A model generated the notes under the pieces. It saw only the letters and a program-made list of their open reading frames with translations. It was not told where the DNA came from and did no database searches. A stretch of 64,000 nucleotides of DNA from Ensifer sp. PDNC004 (lineage in GTDB: Bacteria; Pseudomonadota; Alphaproteobacteria; Rhizobiales; Rhizobiaceae). Each line of letters starts with the position of its first letter. Positions within the stretch are counted from its first letter, which is position 1. The stretch spans positions 496,001 through 560,000 of the forward strand of contig NZ_CP070352.1 of assembly GCF_016919405.1 (NCBI RefSeq). Reading direction: 5' to 3'. Positions 50,004 through 58,691 of this stretch are shown piece by piece. The position numbers and the translations under genes are program-made.

Positions 50004-51041
50004 TTGAGCCAGACAAATCCAACCCTGCCCGTCCTTGACCTCTCGCGCTTTGCGGCGGGCCACCCCGAGCGGGCCGCAGCGCTCGACGAGTTGCGCAGCG
50101 TTGCCCGCTCGGTGGGCTTCTTCTATCTCGAGGGCCACGGCATTCCGCAGGAAGAGATCGACGGCATTCTTTCGCTTTCGCGCCGCTTCTTCGCGCTGCC
50201 GGAGGATGACAAGCTGGCGATCGAGATGCGCAAGTCGCCGCACTTCCGCGGCTACAATCGCGCCGGCCTCGAATATACCCGCGGCACCCAGGACTGGCGC
50301 GAACAGGTCGACTTTGGTCCTGAACGCCAGAGCCTCGCTATCGTGTCCGGCGATGCGCCTTGGAAGCGGCTCGTCGGCCCGAACCAGTTTCCAGACGCCT
50401 TGCCGGAACTGAAGCCTGCGATCCTTGGCTATATCGAGGCGGTCACTGGGCTCGGTATCCGGCTGATCGAGATTTTCTCCGAAGCGCTCGGGCAGAAGCC
50501 CGATGTCTTCGGGCCGATCTACCGCGATGGCCCCAACCAGTTGCTGAAGATCATCCGCTATCCCGGCCGCGACAAGACCGAAAGCGACCAGGGCGTGGGC
50601 GCCCACAAGGATGGCGGCTTCGTCACCATCCTGTTGCAGGACGTGGTCGGCGGGCTGCAGGTCGACGACGGCAAGGGCGGCTGGATCGACGCGCCGCCGA
50701 AACGCGGCAGCTTCGTCATCAATGTCGGTGAACTCCTGGAGCTTGCGTCGAACGGCTATCTGCTCGCCAACATCCACCGGGTGGTGACGCCGCCGGCCGG
50801 CGGCGATCGGCTTTCGGTCGCCTTCTTCCTCGGCGCCAATCTCGCATCGACCATCCCGGTCCTCGATCTGCCGCCACATCTTGCAGCCGAAGTCCGCGGC
50901 GTCACCCAGGATCCGCAGAACCCGCTCTTCCACGAGGTCGGCCGCAACGTGCTGAAGTCCCGGCTGCGCTCGCACCCCGATGTCGCCGCCGCGCACCACG
51001 CAGACCTGCTGGAACAGCCAAAGGCGGCCGTGCCCGCCTGA
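50004..51041 (+). CDS. Isopenicillin-N-synthase-like 2OG-Fe(II) oxygenase
   Basis: A 345-residue soluble oxygenase. LPVLDLSRFAAG at the start and ARSVGFFYLEGHGIPQ are the DIOX_N signature; the iron site is HxD in GAHKDGGFVTIL with a later His in ANIHRVVTP; RLSVAFF provides the 2-oxoglutarate-binding Arg. Such enzymes hydroxylate or desaturate small molecules. TTG at 50004 is favoured because AGGGAG lies six bases upstream and the family N-terminus begins just after; the GTG at 49935 would add 23 dissimilar residues. It is 45 bases upstream of a Cys/Met PLP enzyme gene. Confidence 0.86.
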   Translation: MSQTNPTLPVLDLSRFAAGHPERAAALDELRSVARSVGFFYLEGHGIPQEEIDGILSLSRRFFALPEDDKLAIEMRKSPHFRGYNRAGLEYTRGTQDWREQVDFGPERQSLAIVSGDAPWKRLVGPNQFPDALPELKPAILGYIEAVTGLGIRLIEIFSEALGQKPDVFGPIYRDGPNQLLKIIRYPGRDKTESDQGVGAHKDGGFVTILLQDVVGGLQVDDGKGGWIDAPPKRGSFVINVGELLELASNGYLLANIHRVVTPPAGGDRLSVAFFLGANLASTIPVLDLPPHLAAEVRGVTQDPQNPLFHEVGRNVLKSRLRSHPDVAAAHHADLLEQPKAAVPA

Positions 51042-51086
51042 CCAACCGGACAGCGCCGATCAACCTGAGAGCCAAGGAGAAATGGC

Positions 51087-52448
51087 ATGACGATCCATCA
51101 GAAGCCGGAAGAGCCTGCAGTCGAGATCAAGGTGCCGACCGGCCTGCGCGAAGCCAGCGGCCGGCTGCATCCCGAAACTCTGGCGCTACACGGTGGCAGC
51201 TATCGCTTCGATCCGGCAACCGGCGCCGTCGCCGTGCCGATCTACCAGACGACCTCCTACCAGCTGCCCGGCACCGACGGCGCCGACAAGCTCTTTGCGC
51301 TGGAGGCGCCCGGGCATCTCTACACCCGCGTCTCCAACCCGACGCAGGACGCCTTCGAACAGCGGCTGGCGGAAATCGAAGGGGGTGCAGCAGCGCTCGC
51401 ACTTGGCTCTGGCCAGGCGGCATCGGCCTTTTCGCTCCTGAACCTTGCACGCTCCGGCGACAACGTCGTCAGCGCCGCGGGCCTTTACGGCGGCACCTGG
51501 GCGTTGTTTGCCGCGACGCTGAAAAGCTTCGGCATCGAGGTCCGTTTCGTCGATGCGGCGGATCCGGAAGCCTTTGCCCGGGCGACGGACGAGCGGACGC
51601 GCGCCTACTACGCCGAGTCCCTGCCGAACCCGAAGCTCGAGGTCTTTCCGATTGCCGAGGTCGCCGAAATCGGCAAGCGCTTCGGCATTCCGCTGATCGT
51701 CGACAACACCGCAGCACCGCTGACGATCCGTCCCTTCGACCATGGCGCGGCCGTCGTCGTCTACTCGACGACGAAGTACATCGGCGGGCACGGCACCTCG
51801 ATCGGCGGCGCGATCATCGACAGTGGCCAGTTTCCCTGGCACGAGCATGAGCTACGGCATCCGAACCTGCACGAGCCGGACCCGAGCTACCAGGGCAAGA
51901 CCTGGCTCGAAAAAGCGGCCGCAATCGCGTTTCATCCCTATATCCTGCGCGCCCGCGCCGTGCTCCTGCGCGACCTTGGCGCGGCGATCAGCCCGCTGAA
52001 CGCATTCCAGTTCATCCAGGGTCTGGAAACGCTGCCTCTACGGATCCGGCAACACAACGAGAACGCCATCAAGGTGGCCGAGTTCCTGCGCACCCACCCG
52101 AAGGTGGCGCGGGTGATCTTCCCGAGGTTCCAGGATGGCGAGGCAAAGGCGCGCGGCGAAAAATATCTGCTGAACGGCCACTATGGCGCGCTTGTCGGCT
52201 TCGAACTGAAGGACGGTCGCGAGGCGGGACGGCGTTTCATCGACGGGCTGAAGCTGCTCTACCACGTCGCCAATATCGGCGACGCACGCTCGCTCGCCAT
52301 CCATCCGGCAACGACGACGCATTCGCAGCTGTCTGAGATCGACCAGTTGAAAACCGGCGTGACGCCTGGCTATGTCAGGCTTTCGATCGGGATCGAACAT
52401 GCCGACGACATCATCGCCGACCTCAGGCAGGCGATCGACGCCGCCTGA
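51087..52448 (+). CDS. O-acetylhomoserine sulfhydrylase-like PLP enzyme (Cys/Met family)
   Basis: A 453-residue cytoplasmic enzyme. HPETLALHGGSYRFDPATGAVAVP is the family start, YTRVSNPTQDAFEQRLAEIEGG the cofactor region, and the PLP Lys lies in YSTTKYIGGHGTSIGG. The closest named function is O-acetylhomoserine aminocarboxypropyltransferase, which makes homocysteine from sulfide; other beta/gamma-eliminating activities are possible. AAGGAG precedes the ATG at 51087. A strong terminator lies just after the stop, so this closes a two-gene operon with the oxygenase. Confidence 0.86.
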   Translation: MTIHQKPEEPAVEIKVPTGLREASGRLHPETLALHGGSYRFDPATGAVAVPIYQTTSYQLPGTDGADKLFALEAPGHLYTRVSNPTQDAFEQRLAEIEGGAAALALGSGQAASAFSLLNLARSGDNVVSAAGLYGGTWALFAATLKSFGIEVRFVDAADPEAFARATDERTRAYYAESLPNPKLEVFPIAEVAEIGKRFGIPLIVDNTAAPLTIRPFDHGAAVVVYSTTKYIGGHGTSIGGAIIDSGQFPWHEHELRHPNLHEPDPSYQGKTWLEKAAAIAFHPYILRARAVLLRDLGAAISPLNAFQFIQGLETLPLRIRQHNENAIKVAEFLRTHPKVARVIFPRFQDGEAKARGEKYLLNGHYGALVGFELKDGREAGRRFIDGLKLLYHVANIGDARSLAIHPATTTHSQLSEIDQLKTGVTPGYVRLSIGIEHADDIIADLRQAIDAA

Positions 52449-52470
52449 GCGAACGACGCTTTCGCATCTT

Positions 52471-52510
52471 CCGCGGGCTCATCCAAGAGGGGTGAGCCCG
52501 CGGAGCCGTT
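52471..52510 (+). terminator. Rho-independent terminator
   Basis: An 11-pair perfect stem (CCGCGGGCTCA and TGAGCCCGCGG) with an 11-base loop, followed by GTTTTC. It is 22 bases after the PLP enzyme stop and is the strongest terminator-like structure in the window. Confidence 0.75.
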
Positions 52511-52639
52511 TTCGGTTCAAGACACGCCCATGGGCCTTTGTTTCGTTTCATGCGAAAAGGGGGCAGTCATGTCGGATTGATGTTGCCGGGCCCGTCCGTC
52601 GCCGCGGCACATCGAGACGCGCACAAGGAGGAAAAGACA

Positions 52640-53665
52640 ATGAGCACGAACACCCAGGTCCTGCTTGCCGCGCGGCCATCCTGGAAACCGGCGCCCAGCG
52701 ATTTCCGCGTCGTCGAAACGGCAATCCCGGAGCCGGCGGAAGGCGAGGTTCTCCTGAAGATCCTCTACCTTTCGCTCGACCCCTATATGCGCGGCCGGAT
52801 GAATGCCGCCCGGTCCTATGCCAAGCCGGTGGAGATCGGTGCGGTCATGGAGGGCGGTACGGTCGCCCGCGTCGTCCGCTCGCGTCACCCGGATTTCAGC
52901 GACGGCGACTTCGTGCTTTCCCACTCCGGCTGGCAAAGCTATGCGCTATCGCGCGGTGCTGACCTGCGCAAGCTCGATCCGGCGGCCGCGCCCCTGTCGA
53001 CGGCGCTCGGCATTCTCGGCATGCCCGGCTTCACCGCCTATGCGGGGCTGCTGACGATCGGCAAACCGCAAACGGGCGAAACGGTCGTCGTGGCGGCCGC
53101 AAGCGGCGCCGTCGGCTCGGCGGTCGGGCAGATTGCCCGCATCAAGGGCGCGCGCGCAGTCGGGATCGCCGGCGGCGCGGACAAATGCGCCTTCGTTCGC
53201 GACACGCTCGGCTTCGACGCCGTGATCGATCATCGCGCGCCGGATTTCGCCGAACAACTCGCCGCCGCCTGCCCGAAAGGCGTCGACGTCTATTTCGAGA
53301 ATGTCGGCGGCCATGTCTGGGATGCGGTGTTTCCGTTGCTGAACGACTTCGCCCGCGTACCCGTCTGCGGCTTGATCGCGCACTACAACCAGCCCGCAGG
53401 GGCGCAAGCCGGGGGCGACCGGCTGCCCGGCGTCATGCGTGAAGTGCTGAGCCGGAGCCTGCTCATCCGGGGCTTCATCCAGCGCGAATTTGCCGACCAG
53501 CGGCCGCTGTTCTATCGGGAGATGGCCGGCTGGATCAAAAGCGGCGAGGTGCGATACCGCGAAGACATCGTCGACGGGATCGAGAATGCGCCGGAGGCCT
53601 TCATCGGCCTGCTCGACGGCCGTAATTTCGGCAAGCTCGTCATCCGGGTCGCCGCCGAAAACTGA
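52640..53665 (+). CDS. NADP-dependent oxidoreductase, MDR/curcumin-reductase-like
   Basis: A 341-residue enzyme of the medium-chain dehydrogenase/reductase family, without the zinc ligands of alcohol dehydrogenases. VLLKILYLSLDPYMRGRMN is a leukotriene/alkenal reductase feature; GETVVVAAASGAVGSAVGQIARIKG is the nucleotide-binding motif; YFENVGGHVWDAV follows. It likely reduces an activated C=C bond with NADPH. AAGGAGGA lies eight bases before the ATG at 52640. It sits after the strong terminator and so has its own promoter; a hairpin separates it from the convergent gene. Confidence 0.87.
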   Translation: MSTNTQVLLAARPSWKPAPSDFRVVETAIPEPAEGEVLLKILYLSLDPYMRGRMNAARSYAKPVEIGAVMEGGTVARVVRSRHPDFSDGDFVLSHSGWQSYALSRGADLRKLDPAAAPLSTALGILGMPGFTAYAGLLTIGKPQTGETVVVAAASGAVGSAVGQIARIKGARAVGIAGGADKCAFVRDTLGFDAVIDHRAPDFAEQLAAACPKGVDVYFENVGGHVWDAVFPLLNDFARVPVCGLIAHYNQPAGAQAGGDRLPGVMREVLSRSLLIRGFIQREFADQRPLFYREMAGWIKSGEVRYREDIVDGIENAPEAFIGLLDGRNFGKLVIRVAAEN

Positions 53666-53666
53666 G

Positions 53667-53685
53667 AAGGCCCAGGCCCGGCCTT
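53667..53685. terminator. Hairpin between convergent genes
   Basis: AAGGCC and GGCCTT form a six-pair stem with a seven-base loop spanning the 18-base gap between the oxidoreductase and TPR gene stops. It is positioned to serve both directions; no T-run. Confidence 0.4.
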
Positions 53686-55459
53686 ACTGCTGGGCGACCG
53701 GATGCAAGCCGGCCTTGGCGAGACCATCGTCGAGCAGTGCGATCAGGTCCGGCGCGTAGCCGCGAGCGACGAGTTCCGCCTCGTATGGCTGTGGCGAGCG
53801 CGTTTTACCCAGGCGCAATCCGTCGAGCGCGCTTGTCGCCTCCCGCGTCAGGCCGAGCTGGCCTGCCGCTGCCACGCGTAGAAGATTGACGGCCGTGTCC
53901 GCCGGATTGGCAAGCTCTCGGGCGCGCCTCAGCACTTCGCGGTAACGGCCGCTGCGATAGTCTTCCAGCGCCAGGGTCAGCGCGGCGTCGTGGTGCAGAT
54001 ACTCGCTGCCGGCATCCGCCACGCGGGCCAGGTTCACACCGTCCGAATAGGCGCCGCTGACGAACAGCAGCAGGCCGAGCCGCGCCGGAATGGCATCGTC
54101 GAGCGGATTGAGCGCCGCCGCGCGACGACCGGAGATGAACGCCGCTTCCGTCTCGCCAGCCGCAAAGCGCGCCTGCATCTGGGCCACATAGCTCTGGCTC
54201 GATTGCGGCGCCAGAGCAACGGCCTTATCCGCAAGTTTTAAGGCACGCTCGGCAACCGTCGGCGCAGCGCTGGCTTCGCCGGTCGCAACCAGGACCATCG
54301 CCAGGCTCGCCAGAACATCGGCGTCGGCGGCCTGGTAGGAGACCGATTTTTCCAGGCAGCCGTGAGCCGAAGCCAGGCCCTCAGGATCGATCCGTGCCAG
54401 CGCCACATCCGCCTGAAGGACGCAGCCGTAGCCGATCGACGGCGTCACCAGCTGCCGCGCAGCCTCCAGGCTCACGATGACGCCCTCCTCGCCGGCAAGC
54501 GAAAGAGCAAGACGGGAAAGCAGCTTCTCCTGTATTTCGCGCGCATCGCCGCCGTCGAGCGCCGCCTTCGAAATGCCGGCCCTAAGGGCCTCGTTGCTTT
54601 GCACGTCGATGACCTGCCAGGAGACCTCATGCCGGCGTTCGTCGGTGCTGTAGGCGATCGAAAGCCTGTATTCCTTGCTGCCCTGCAGCTTGACCGGCGG
54701 CGCGGACGAGACCCACCCGGTGATCGAGGCCACGTCGACACCCGCGGGCAAGACCGGCGCGAGGGTACGGACAGCGGAAAACTGCGAGAGCGCGTGGACC
54801 AGATAGTCTCCCGCCTTCTTCTGCACGTCGTCGTCGGCCCCGAGCCGCGTCGGCACGTCAACGACGATTGTCGGCTTGGCCGAGAAAACCGGTTGCCAGG
54901 GAAGATAGTCGGCCACGGACAGGTAGAAGGCCCCGGACATGACTGCCGCGCCGGCACCGAGTGCCGCGAAGCCGGCCAGCAGGGGCCATTTGCGCGCAAT
55001 CGCGGCCGGTGCAATCACCGGCTCTACGGGCTGCTCGGCTGCGGGCTCTGAAACCGGCGCCGCGGTCTCGGGCATCCCTCTCAAGGGCTCGCCGCTAATC
55101 ACGAACTGTGGGACGTAATTGCCCTTCGGCAACTCGATACGAAGCTCCGCTCTTTCGCCGAGCGCCTCGTAATACTGCGCCAGGGCCGCGCGCAGGCGCG
55201 ACGCTTCCACCCGAACGATCGGATCGGTCGCAGGATCGAAGGAGGCGGGCCGCCCGAAGACGTCGATGGCGATCGTGTAGGCTTTCACCAGGCCCGAACG
55301 GCCAGCGAAAAACTCGTCAACCAGATACCGCAACAGCTTGCGATGACGCTCGGTCGCGTGAAACTGGCTATCGGCAAGAATGCGCTCAAGGGCGGCTCGC
55401 GCCTCGCATTCTGCAACGGCAATGCAGTTCATATGACCCGCATTTCTGCTGGCTTCCAT
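53684..55459 (-). CDS. Membrane-anchored wHTH-like/TPR regulator
   Basis: A 591-residue protein. The N-terminal region has an unusual conserved domain (HATERHRKLLRYLVDEFFAG and FDPATDPIVRVEASRLRAALAQYYE) seen in rhizobial proteins that combine it with TPRs. A single transmembrane segment (PLLAGFAALGAGAAVMSGAFYL) lies near residue 170-190. The C-terminal part is TPR-like. The arrangement resembles CadC-type membrane sensors with a cytoplasmic DNA-binding head. The ATG at 55459 has GGGAG seven bases upstream. Regulatory role is inferred. Confidence 0.65.
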   Translation of the reverse strand: MEASRNAGHMNCIAVAECEARAALERILADSQFHATERHRKLLRYLVDEFFAGRSGLVKAYTIAIDVFGRPASFDPATDPIVRVEASRLRAALAQYYEALGERAELRIELPKGNYVPQFVISGEPLRGMPETAAPVSEPAAEQPVEPVIAPAAIARKWPLLAGFAALGAGAAVMSGAFYLSVADYLPWQPVFSAKPTIVVDVPTRLGADDDVQKKAGDYLVHALSQFSAVRTLAPVLPAGVDVASITGWVSSAPPVKLQGSKEYRLSIAYSTDERRHEVSWQVIDVQSNEALRAGISKAALDGGDAREIQEKLLSRLALSLAGEEGVIVSLEAARQLVTPSIGYGCVLQADVALARIDPEGLASAHGCLEKSVSYQAADADVLASLAMVLVATGEASAAPTVAERALKLADKAVALAPQSSQSYVAQMQARFAAGETEAAFISGRRAAALNPLDDAIPARLGLLLFVSGAYSDGVNLARVADAGSEYLHHDAALTLALEDYRSGRYREVLRRARELANPADTAVNLLRVAAAGQLGLTREATSALDGLRLGKTRSPQPYEAELVARGYAPDLIALLDDGLAKAGLHPVAQQ

Positions 55460-55691
55460 GATGCGCTCCCAACTGCCACAACCCCAAAGAGAGTGCAACG
55501 CGAGGCGAACTCTAAACGAGAGCTTCTGTGGCGGAAAGAAGAATATCGCACCGTCACAAAATATTTTTATCGAAGAATTGAATCATTTTAAATTGGAACA
55601 GAAAACCCGATAATTCCCATAGAATTCTTGTGGGGTTTTCGTCGCTCTGGCAAGCTCAAGCGAGGTATTCGTTAATCACAACGGACTAGGC

Positions 55692-55952
55692 TCATGTCCC
55701 GGTATCGGCGATACAGACGGAAATGACCTCTTCTTCGATCTCGCGACAGATCAATTCATACTCCGAGATCATCGAATGATCCAGTGGGGTGAGACGCCTT
55801 TGCCGGTCAAGCATCGAGCTTGCTTCCTCATAGGCTTCGCAGAGGCTTGCCAGGGACTGGTTCTTGGCACTGATCAATTGCAACTGGCCGCGCAATGCCG
55901 GCAGCTTGAGCATAAGCTTCAGAAGTCCCCGTTGAAAAGCTGCGCTGGGCAT
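55692..55952 (-). CDS. Small coiled-coil protein, unknown function
   Basis: An 86-residue protein with basic N-terminus (QRGLLKLMLKLPALRGQ) and a longer helical acidic C-terminus (MISEYELICREIEEEV). No membrane segment. The ATG at 55952 has GGATGG upstream. It is 178 bases from copy B of the GTAAC-repeat motif, which faces it. About 230 bases of AT-rich sequence follow before the next gene. Family not recognised. Confidence 0.55.
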   Translation of the reverse strand: MPSAAFQRGLLKLMLKLPALRGQLQLISAKNQSLASLCEAYEEASSMLDRQRRLTPLDHSMISEYELICREIEEEVISVCIADTGT

Positions 55953-56379
55953 GGGTTACCATCCGCCTGAACGACAATCGATGCTCATGCATTGGCATTC
56001 CCCGGGGGTGTCAGTGACGACCAGACACCGTTGCGGGCGGGGGCCGGCTCGCCGGTCGGCGCTTGTGGCCAATCCGGCCCTCGCTTACCTGTCCCCTGAA
56101 CGAAAAGTGGCACGAACGCCGATTTTCGGAAGTACGTAACAGTAACATTGGGCCGTATTGGCAATCTTCGCCTCGAATCCTCATGAATTGCGCCGTCACC
56201 GGCCGCATGGGCGATATCGCGATCGATCCTGGGAAATATTCCTCGGCGAGATAGACGCGCCAGAGCACCGTCGTTCGCGCGGCGATGGCCTGCCGGTGCC
56301 GCGCGAACAGCAAGTCGCGCTCGGCACCGGCCTTTGCCTCGACATCGATCACTGGCGCACACCGCAGCGGCGCAGCCGT
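55953..56379. promoter_or_regulatory. 427-base gap with GTAAC-repeat motif
   Basis: No supported gene. The region holds copy B of the repeat motif at 56130. A leftward open frame of 113 codons (56011-56352) overlaps the motif and has no recognisable domain or ribosome binding site; it might be a remnant, but I do not call it. Confidence 0.45.
56130..56146 (+). promoter_or_regulatory. GTAAC direct-repeat motif, copy B
   Basis: AAGTACGTAACAGTAAC, identical over 17 bases to copy A at 44270. Its AAG end faces the small coiled-coil protein gene that starts 178 bases away on the other strand. No rightward gene lies downstream. Confidence 0.55.
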
Positions 56380-57444
56380 TTATTTGTCGAAGGCGTAGAT
56401 CTTGCGCCAGTCGTTCTTCATGTCGACCAGAAGCCAGTTCCGCTGCTCGGCCTCGGTCATCGCCTTGTCCAGCTTGCCGACGGGCGATTGCCGATCATAG
56501 GCCCATTCGCGCTCCCCGTCCGTATGGTGCACGATCATGCCGAGGCGCGGGCCGGACCCGGCCGTTACCCAACGCAGCATCTCATAGTCGCCATCGGAAT
56601 TTCCGGCGGCGAAGATCGGCCGCCGGCCGATAAAGGTGTTGATGCCAACGGGCTTGCCCGGACCGTCGTCGACGAAATCGATCTTGGGGTCGCGCATCAG
56701 CACTGGCGTATCGCCGTCGAGTTCGTATTTTGTCGTGATGCTGCTGCCGACGACCTGCTCCGGTGGAATGCCGTACATCTGCTCGGTCATCGGCCGCATG
56801 AACTCGATGCCGCCACCGGAGACGATAAACGTCTTGAAGCCGTTTTCCCGGAGATAGTCGAGCAATTCGCGCATGGGCAGGTAGGTGATCTCGTTGTACG
56901 GACGATCGAAGCGCGGATGTTTGGCGGTCGCGAACCAGTCCTTGACCGTCTTCGTGAAGTCGTCCGTCGTCATGCCGGCATGGGTCGCCATGACGAGCTC
57001 GACGATACCTTTTTCGCCGGCGGCGGCAACGCCCGACATGTCACCCTTCAGCAGCGATGCGAAAGGCTCCTTGTCCTTCCACTCGGGATGTTCGGGCGCC
57101 ATCGCCTTGACGCGGTCGATGGCGAACATGCCCTGGAAATAGTTCGGCTGCTCGGACCAGAGCGTGCCGTCATTGTCGAAGACGGCAATCCGCTCTGCCG
57201 GCGCCACGAAATCGGCGCTGCTCTCGCTGGTGACCCGTGTGACGAAATCGACGATCTCGGTTTTCGCCTCGCCATCGTTCCACGAGGGGAGCGTGTCGGC
57301 CGGCGTGTCCGCTGCGACGAGAGCGCTCGGCGTTGCAAAGGCCGCAGCAAACGTGAGCAGCAGGCCGGCGAGCCTGGAGCGACGCCTTAGTCTCCGGGCA
57401 TCGCCGTCCACCACGAACCCGGAACGCATCGCTGTTGCCGTCAT
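56380..57444 (-). CDS. Exported HAD-superfamily phosphatase-like protein
   Basis: A 354-residue protein with a Sec-type signal (RRSRLAGLLLTFAAAFATPSALVAAD). HAD motif I is FDNDGT (89-94), motif II is FIVSGGG, and AAGNSDGDYEML gives motif IV. It should be a periplasmic phosphatase or phosphotransferase; substrate unknown. ATG codons at 57447 and 57444 both follow GAGGAGG; the second has better spacing. It lies 44 bases downstream of the formylglycine-generating enzyme gene, so the pair probably forms one transcript. Confidence 0.8.
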   Translation of the reverse strand: MTATAMRSGFVVDGDARRLRRRSRLAGLLLTFAAAFATPSALVAADTPADTLPSWNDGEAKTEIVDFVTRVTSESSADFVAPAERIAVFDNDGTLWSEQPNYFQGMFAIDRVKAMAPEHPEWKDKEPFASLLKGDMSGVAAAGEKGIVELVMATHAGMTTDDFTKTVKDWFATAKHPRFDRPYNEITYLPMRELLDYLRENGFKTFIVSGGGIEFMRPMTEQMYGIPPEQVVGSSITTKYELDGDTPVLMRDPKIDFVDDGPGKPVGINTFIGRRPIFAAGNSDGDYEMLRWVTAGSGPRLGMIVHHTDGEREWAYDRQSPVGKLDKAMTEAEQRNWLLVDMKNDWRKIYAFDK

Positions 57445-57488
57445 CATCCATCCTCCTCGCGCAACGGTTTTCAAGTCCTCTGGGCGGA

Positions 57489-58460
57489 TCAAGGCCGCCG
57501 AATGCAACGGAACCCGATGTGGGTCGTCGCCGCGTTTTCCTCATGCGCGTGACGCGCCGCCGGCCGATACCGGCGACAATAGTTGGGCGCGCAGAGGTGC
57601 GAGCCCCCTTTCAACACCCGACGGGCAATGTGGATCGTCGGCTGGCGCGGATCGAGGCTTGCCTCCCGGTCGCCACCCCGCGGATTTGCGGGAATGCAGC
57701 AGCTCTTTTGCGCCGGTGCCGGATGCCGGGTGGACCAGTAGTCGCTCGTCCATTCCCAGGTGTTGCCGATCATGTCGAAGAGGCCGTAGCCATTGGCGGG
57801 AAAGCTCGCGACCGGCGAGGTCCGCTCGAAGCCGTCAGGCCTCAGGTTCTCCGTCGGAAACATGCCGTGCCAGGTGTTCGCCATGAAGCGTCCATCGCGC
57901 ACCAGTTCGTCTCCCCAGGCAAATTCCGCGCCTTCGAGCCCGCCCTTGGCGGCGAACTCCCATTCGGCCTCTGTCGGCAGGTCCTTGCCGGCCCAGGCTG
58001 CATAGGCCTTGGCGTCGAGGTAGGAGACCTGCACGACCGGATGGTCGAGCTTGCCGCGGATGTTGCTTTGCCGCCCGTAGGGCCGTCGCCAATCGGCGCC
58101 GAACTTGAAGTTCCACCATTGCGACGGACTGTTGCCGACCACCCGCTTTGGCGGATCGAAGATCACCGATCCCGCCCGCATCATCTCCGGAAGCGCACCC
58201 GGATAGTCCTTCGGGTCCGGCGTCTTTTCCGCCTCGGTCACATAGCCGGTCGCCTCGACGAAGGCGGCGAACTGCCGATTGGTAACGGGCGTGACGTCGA
58301 TCCAGAAACCGTCGACCTTCACCGGATGGGCCGGCGCTTCCTCCGGATAGTGCTTGTCCGAACCCATGACGAAGGTCCCGCCCTCTATCCAGACCTGCTC
58401 GCGGGCGCTGATCGCCGCCGGCGTTTCGTCGACAAGGGACATTTTTGGGGACATTTGCAT
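57489..58460 (-). CDS. Formylglycine-generating enzyme (FGE/SUMF1 family)
   Basis: A 323-residue protein covering a complete FGE-sulfatase domain: WIEGGTFVMGSDKHYPEEAP, VTNRQFAAFVEATGY, LPTEAEWEFAA, GNTWEWTSDYW. The two copper-binding catalytic cysteines are present as Cys290 and Cys295 in the block GGSHLCAPNYCRRYR, with the AAR that follows. Many SUMF1-like proteins lack this pair, so this copy is likely a true oxidase turning a sulfatase Cys into formylglycine. There is no signal peptide. No sulfatase gene is in the window. The C-tail has an extra CC pair (KSCCIP). Confidence 0.85.
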   Translation of the reverse strand: MQMSPKMSLVDETPAAISAREQVWIEGGTFVMGSDKHYPEEAPAHPVKVDGFWIDVTPVTNRQFAAFVEATGYVTEAEKTPDPKDYPGALPEMMRAGSVIFDPPKRVVGNSPSQWWNFKFGADWRRPYGRQSNIRGKLDHPVVQVSYLDAKAYAAWAGKDLPTEAEWEFAAKGGLEGAEFAWGDELVRDGRFMANTWHGMFPTENLRPDGFERTSPVASFPANGYGLFDMIGNTWEWTSDYWSTRHPAPAQKSCCIPANPRGGDREASLDPRQPTIHIARRVLKGGSHLCAPNYCRRYRPAARHAHEENAATTHIGFRCIRRP

Positions 58461-58542
58461 CTGGCTCTGATCTCCCTAGGCACCGTCGGCAAAGATACCC
58501 ACAGACGGCCGGCACAGATTAGCGCCAAATGCCCGCCGCCCA

Positions 58543-58560
58543 AAGTACGTAACCGTTACG
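58543..58560 (+). promoter_or_regulatory. GTAAC-repeat motif, copy C
   Basis: AAGTACGTAACCGTTACG. The left 11 bases match copies A and B; the second half is inverted (GTTAC), giving near dyad symmetry. It starts 83 bases from the FGE start codon. Confidence 0.5.
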
Positions 58561-58632
58561 CAATCGGCCCGAAGCCTCTGGGATGCGAAACCGCCTGCCA
58601 TGAGGCATGCCCGCCAGCGTCCCGCAGTCCTT

Positions 58633-58650
58633 CGTTACTGTTACGTTCTT
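58633..58650 (-). promoter_or_regulatory. GTAAC-repeat motif, copy D
   Basis: On the minus strand AAGAACGTAACAGTAACG, 17 of 18 bases identical to copy A. It ends 42 bases before the moxR start codon, in the zone where an activator or -35 region would lie. Confidence 0.55.
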
Positions 58651-58691
58651 TCCAATCGGGCTGATTTAACAATAAGCTCAGTCGAAAGTTC

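Larger units (their letters stand above)
58461..58691. promoter_or_regulatory. Divergent promoter region with two GTAAC-repeat motifs
   Basis: The region between the leftward FGE operon and the rightward moxR operon holds copy C and copy D of the motif, each closer to and facing one operon. This suggests that both operons are controlled by the same factor. Confidence 0.6.

Noticed and set aside
56011..56352. Leftward 113-codon frame in the gap after the HAD gene
   Set aside because: No ribosome binding site, no recognisable domain, and it overlaps copy B of the regulatory motif.
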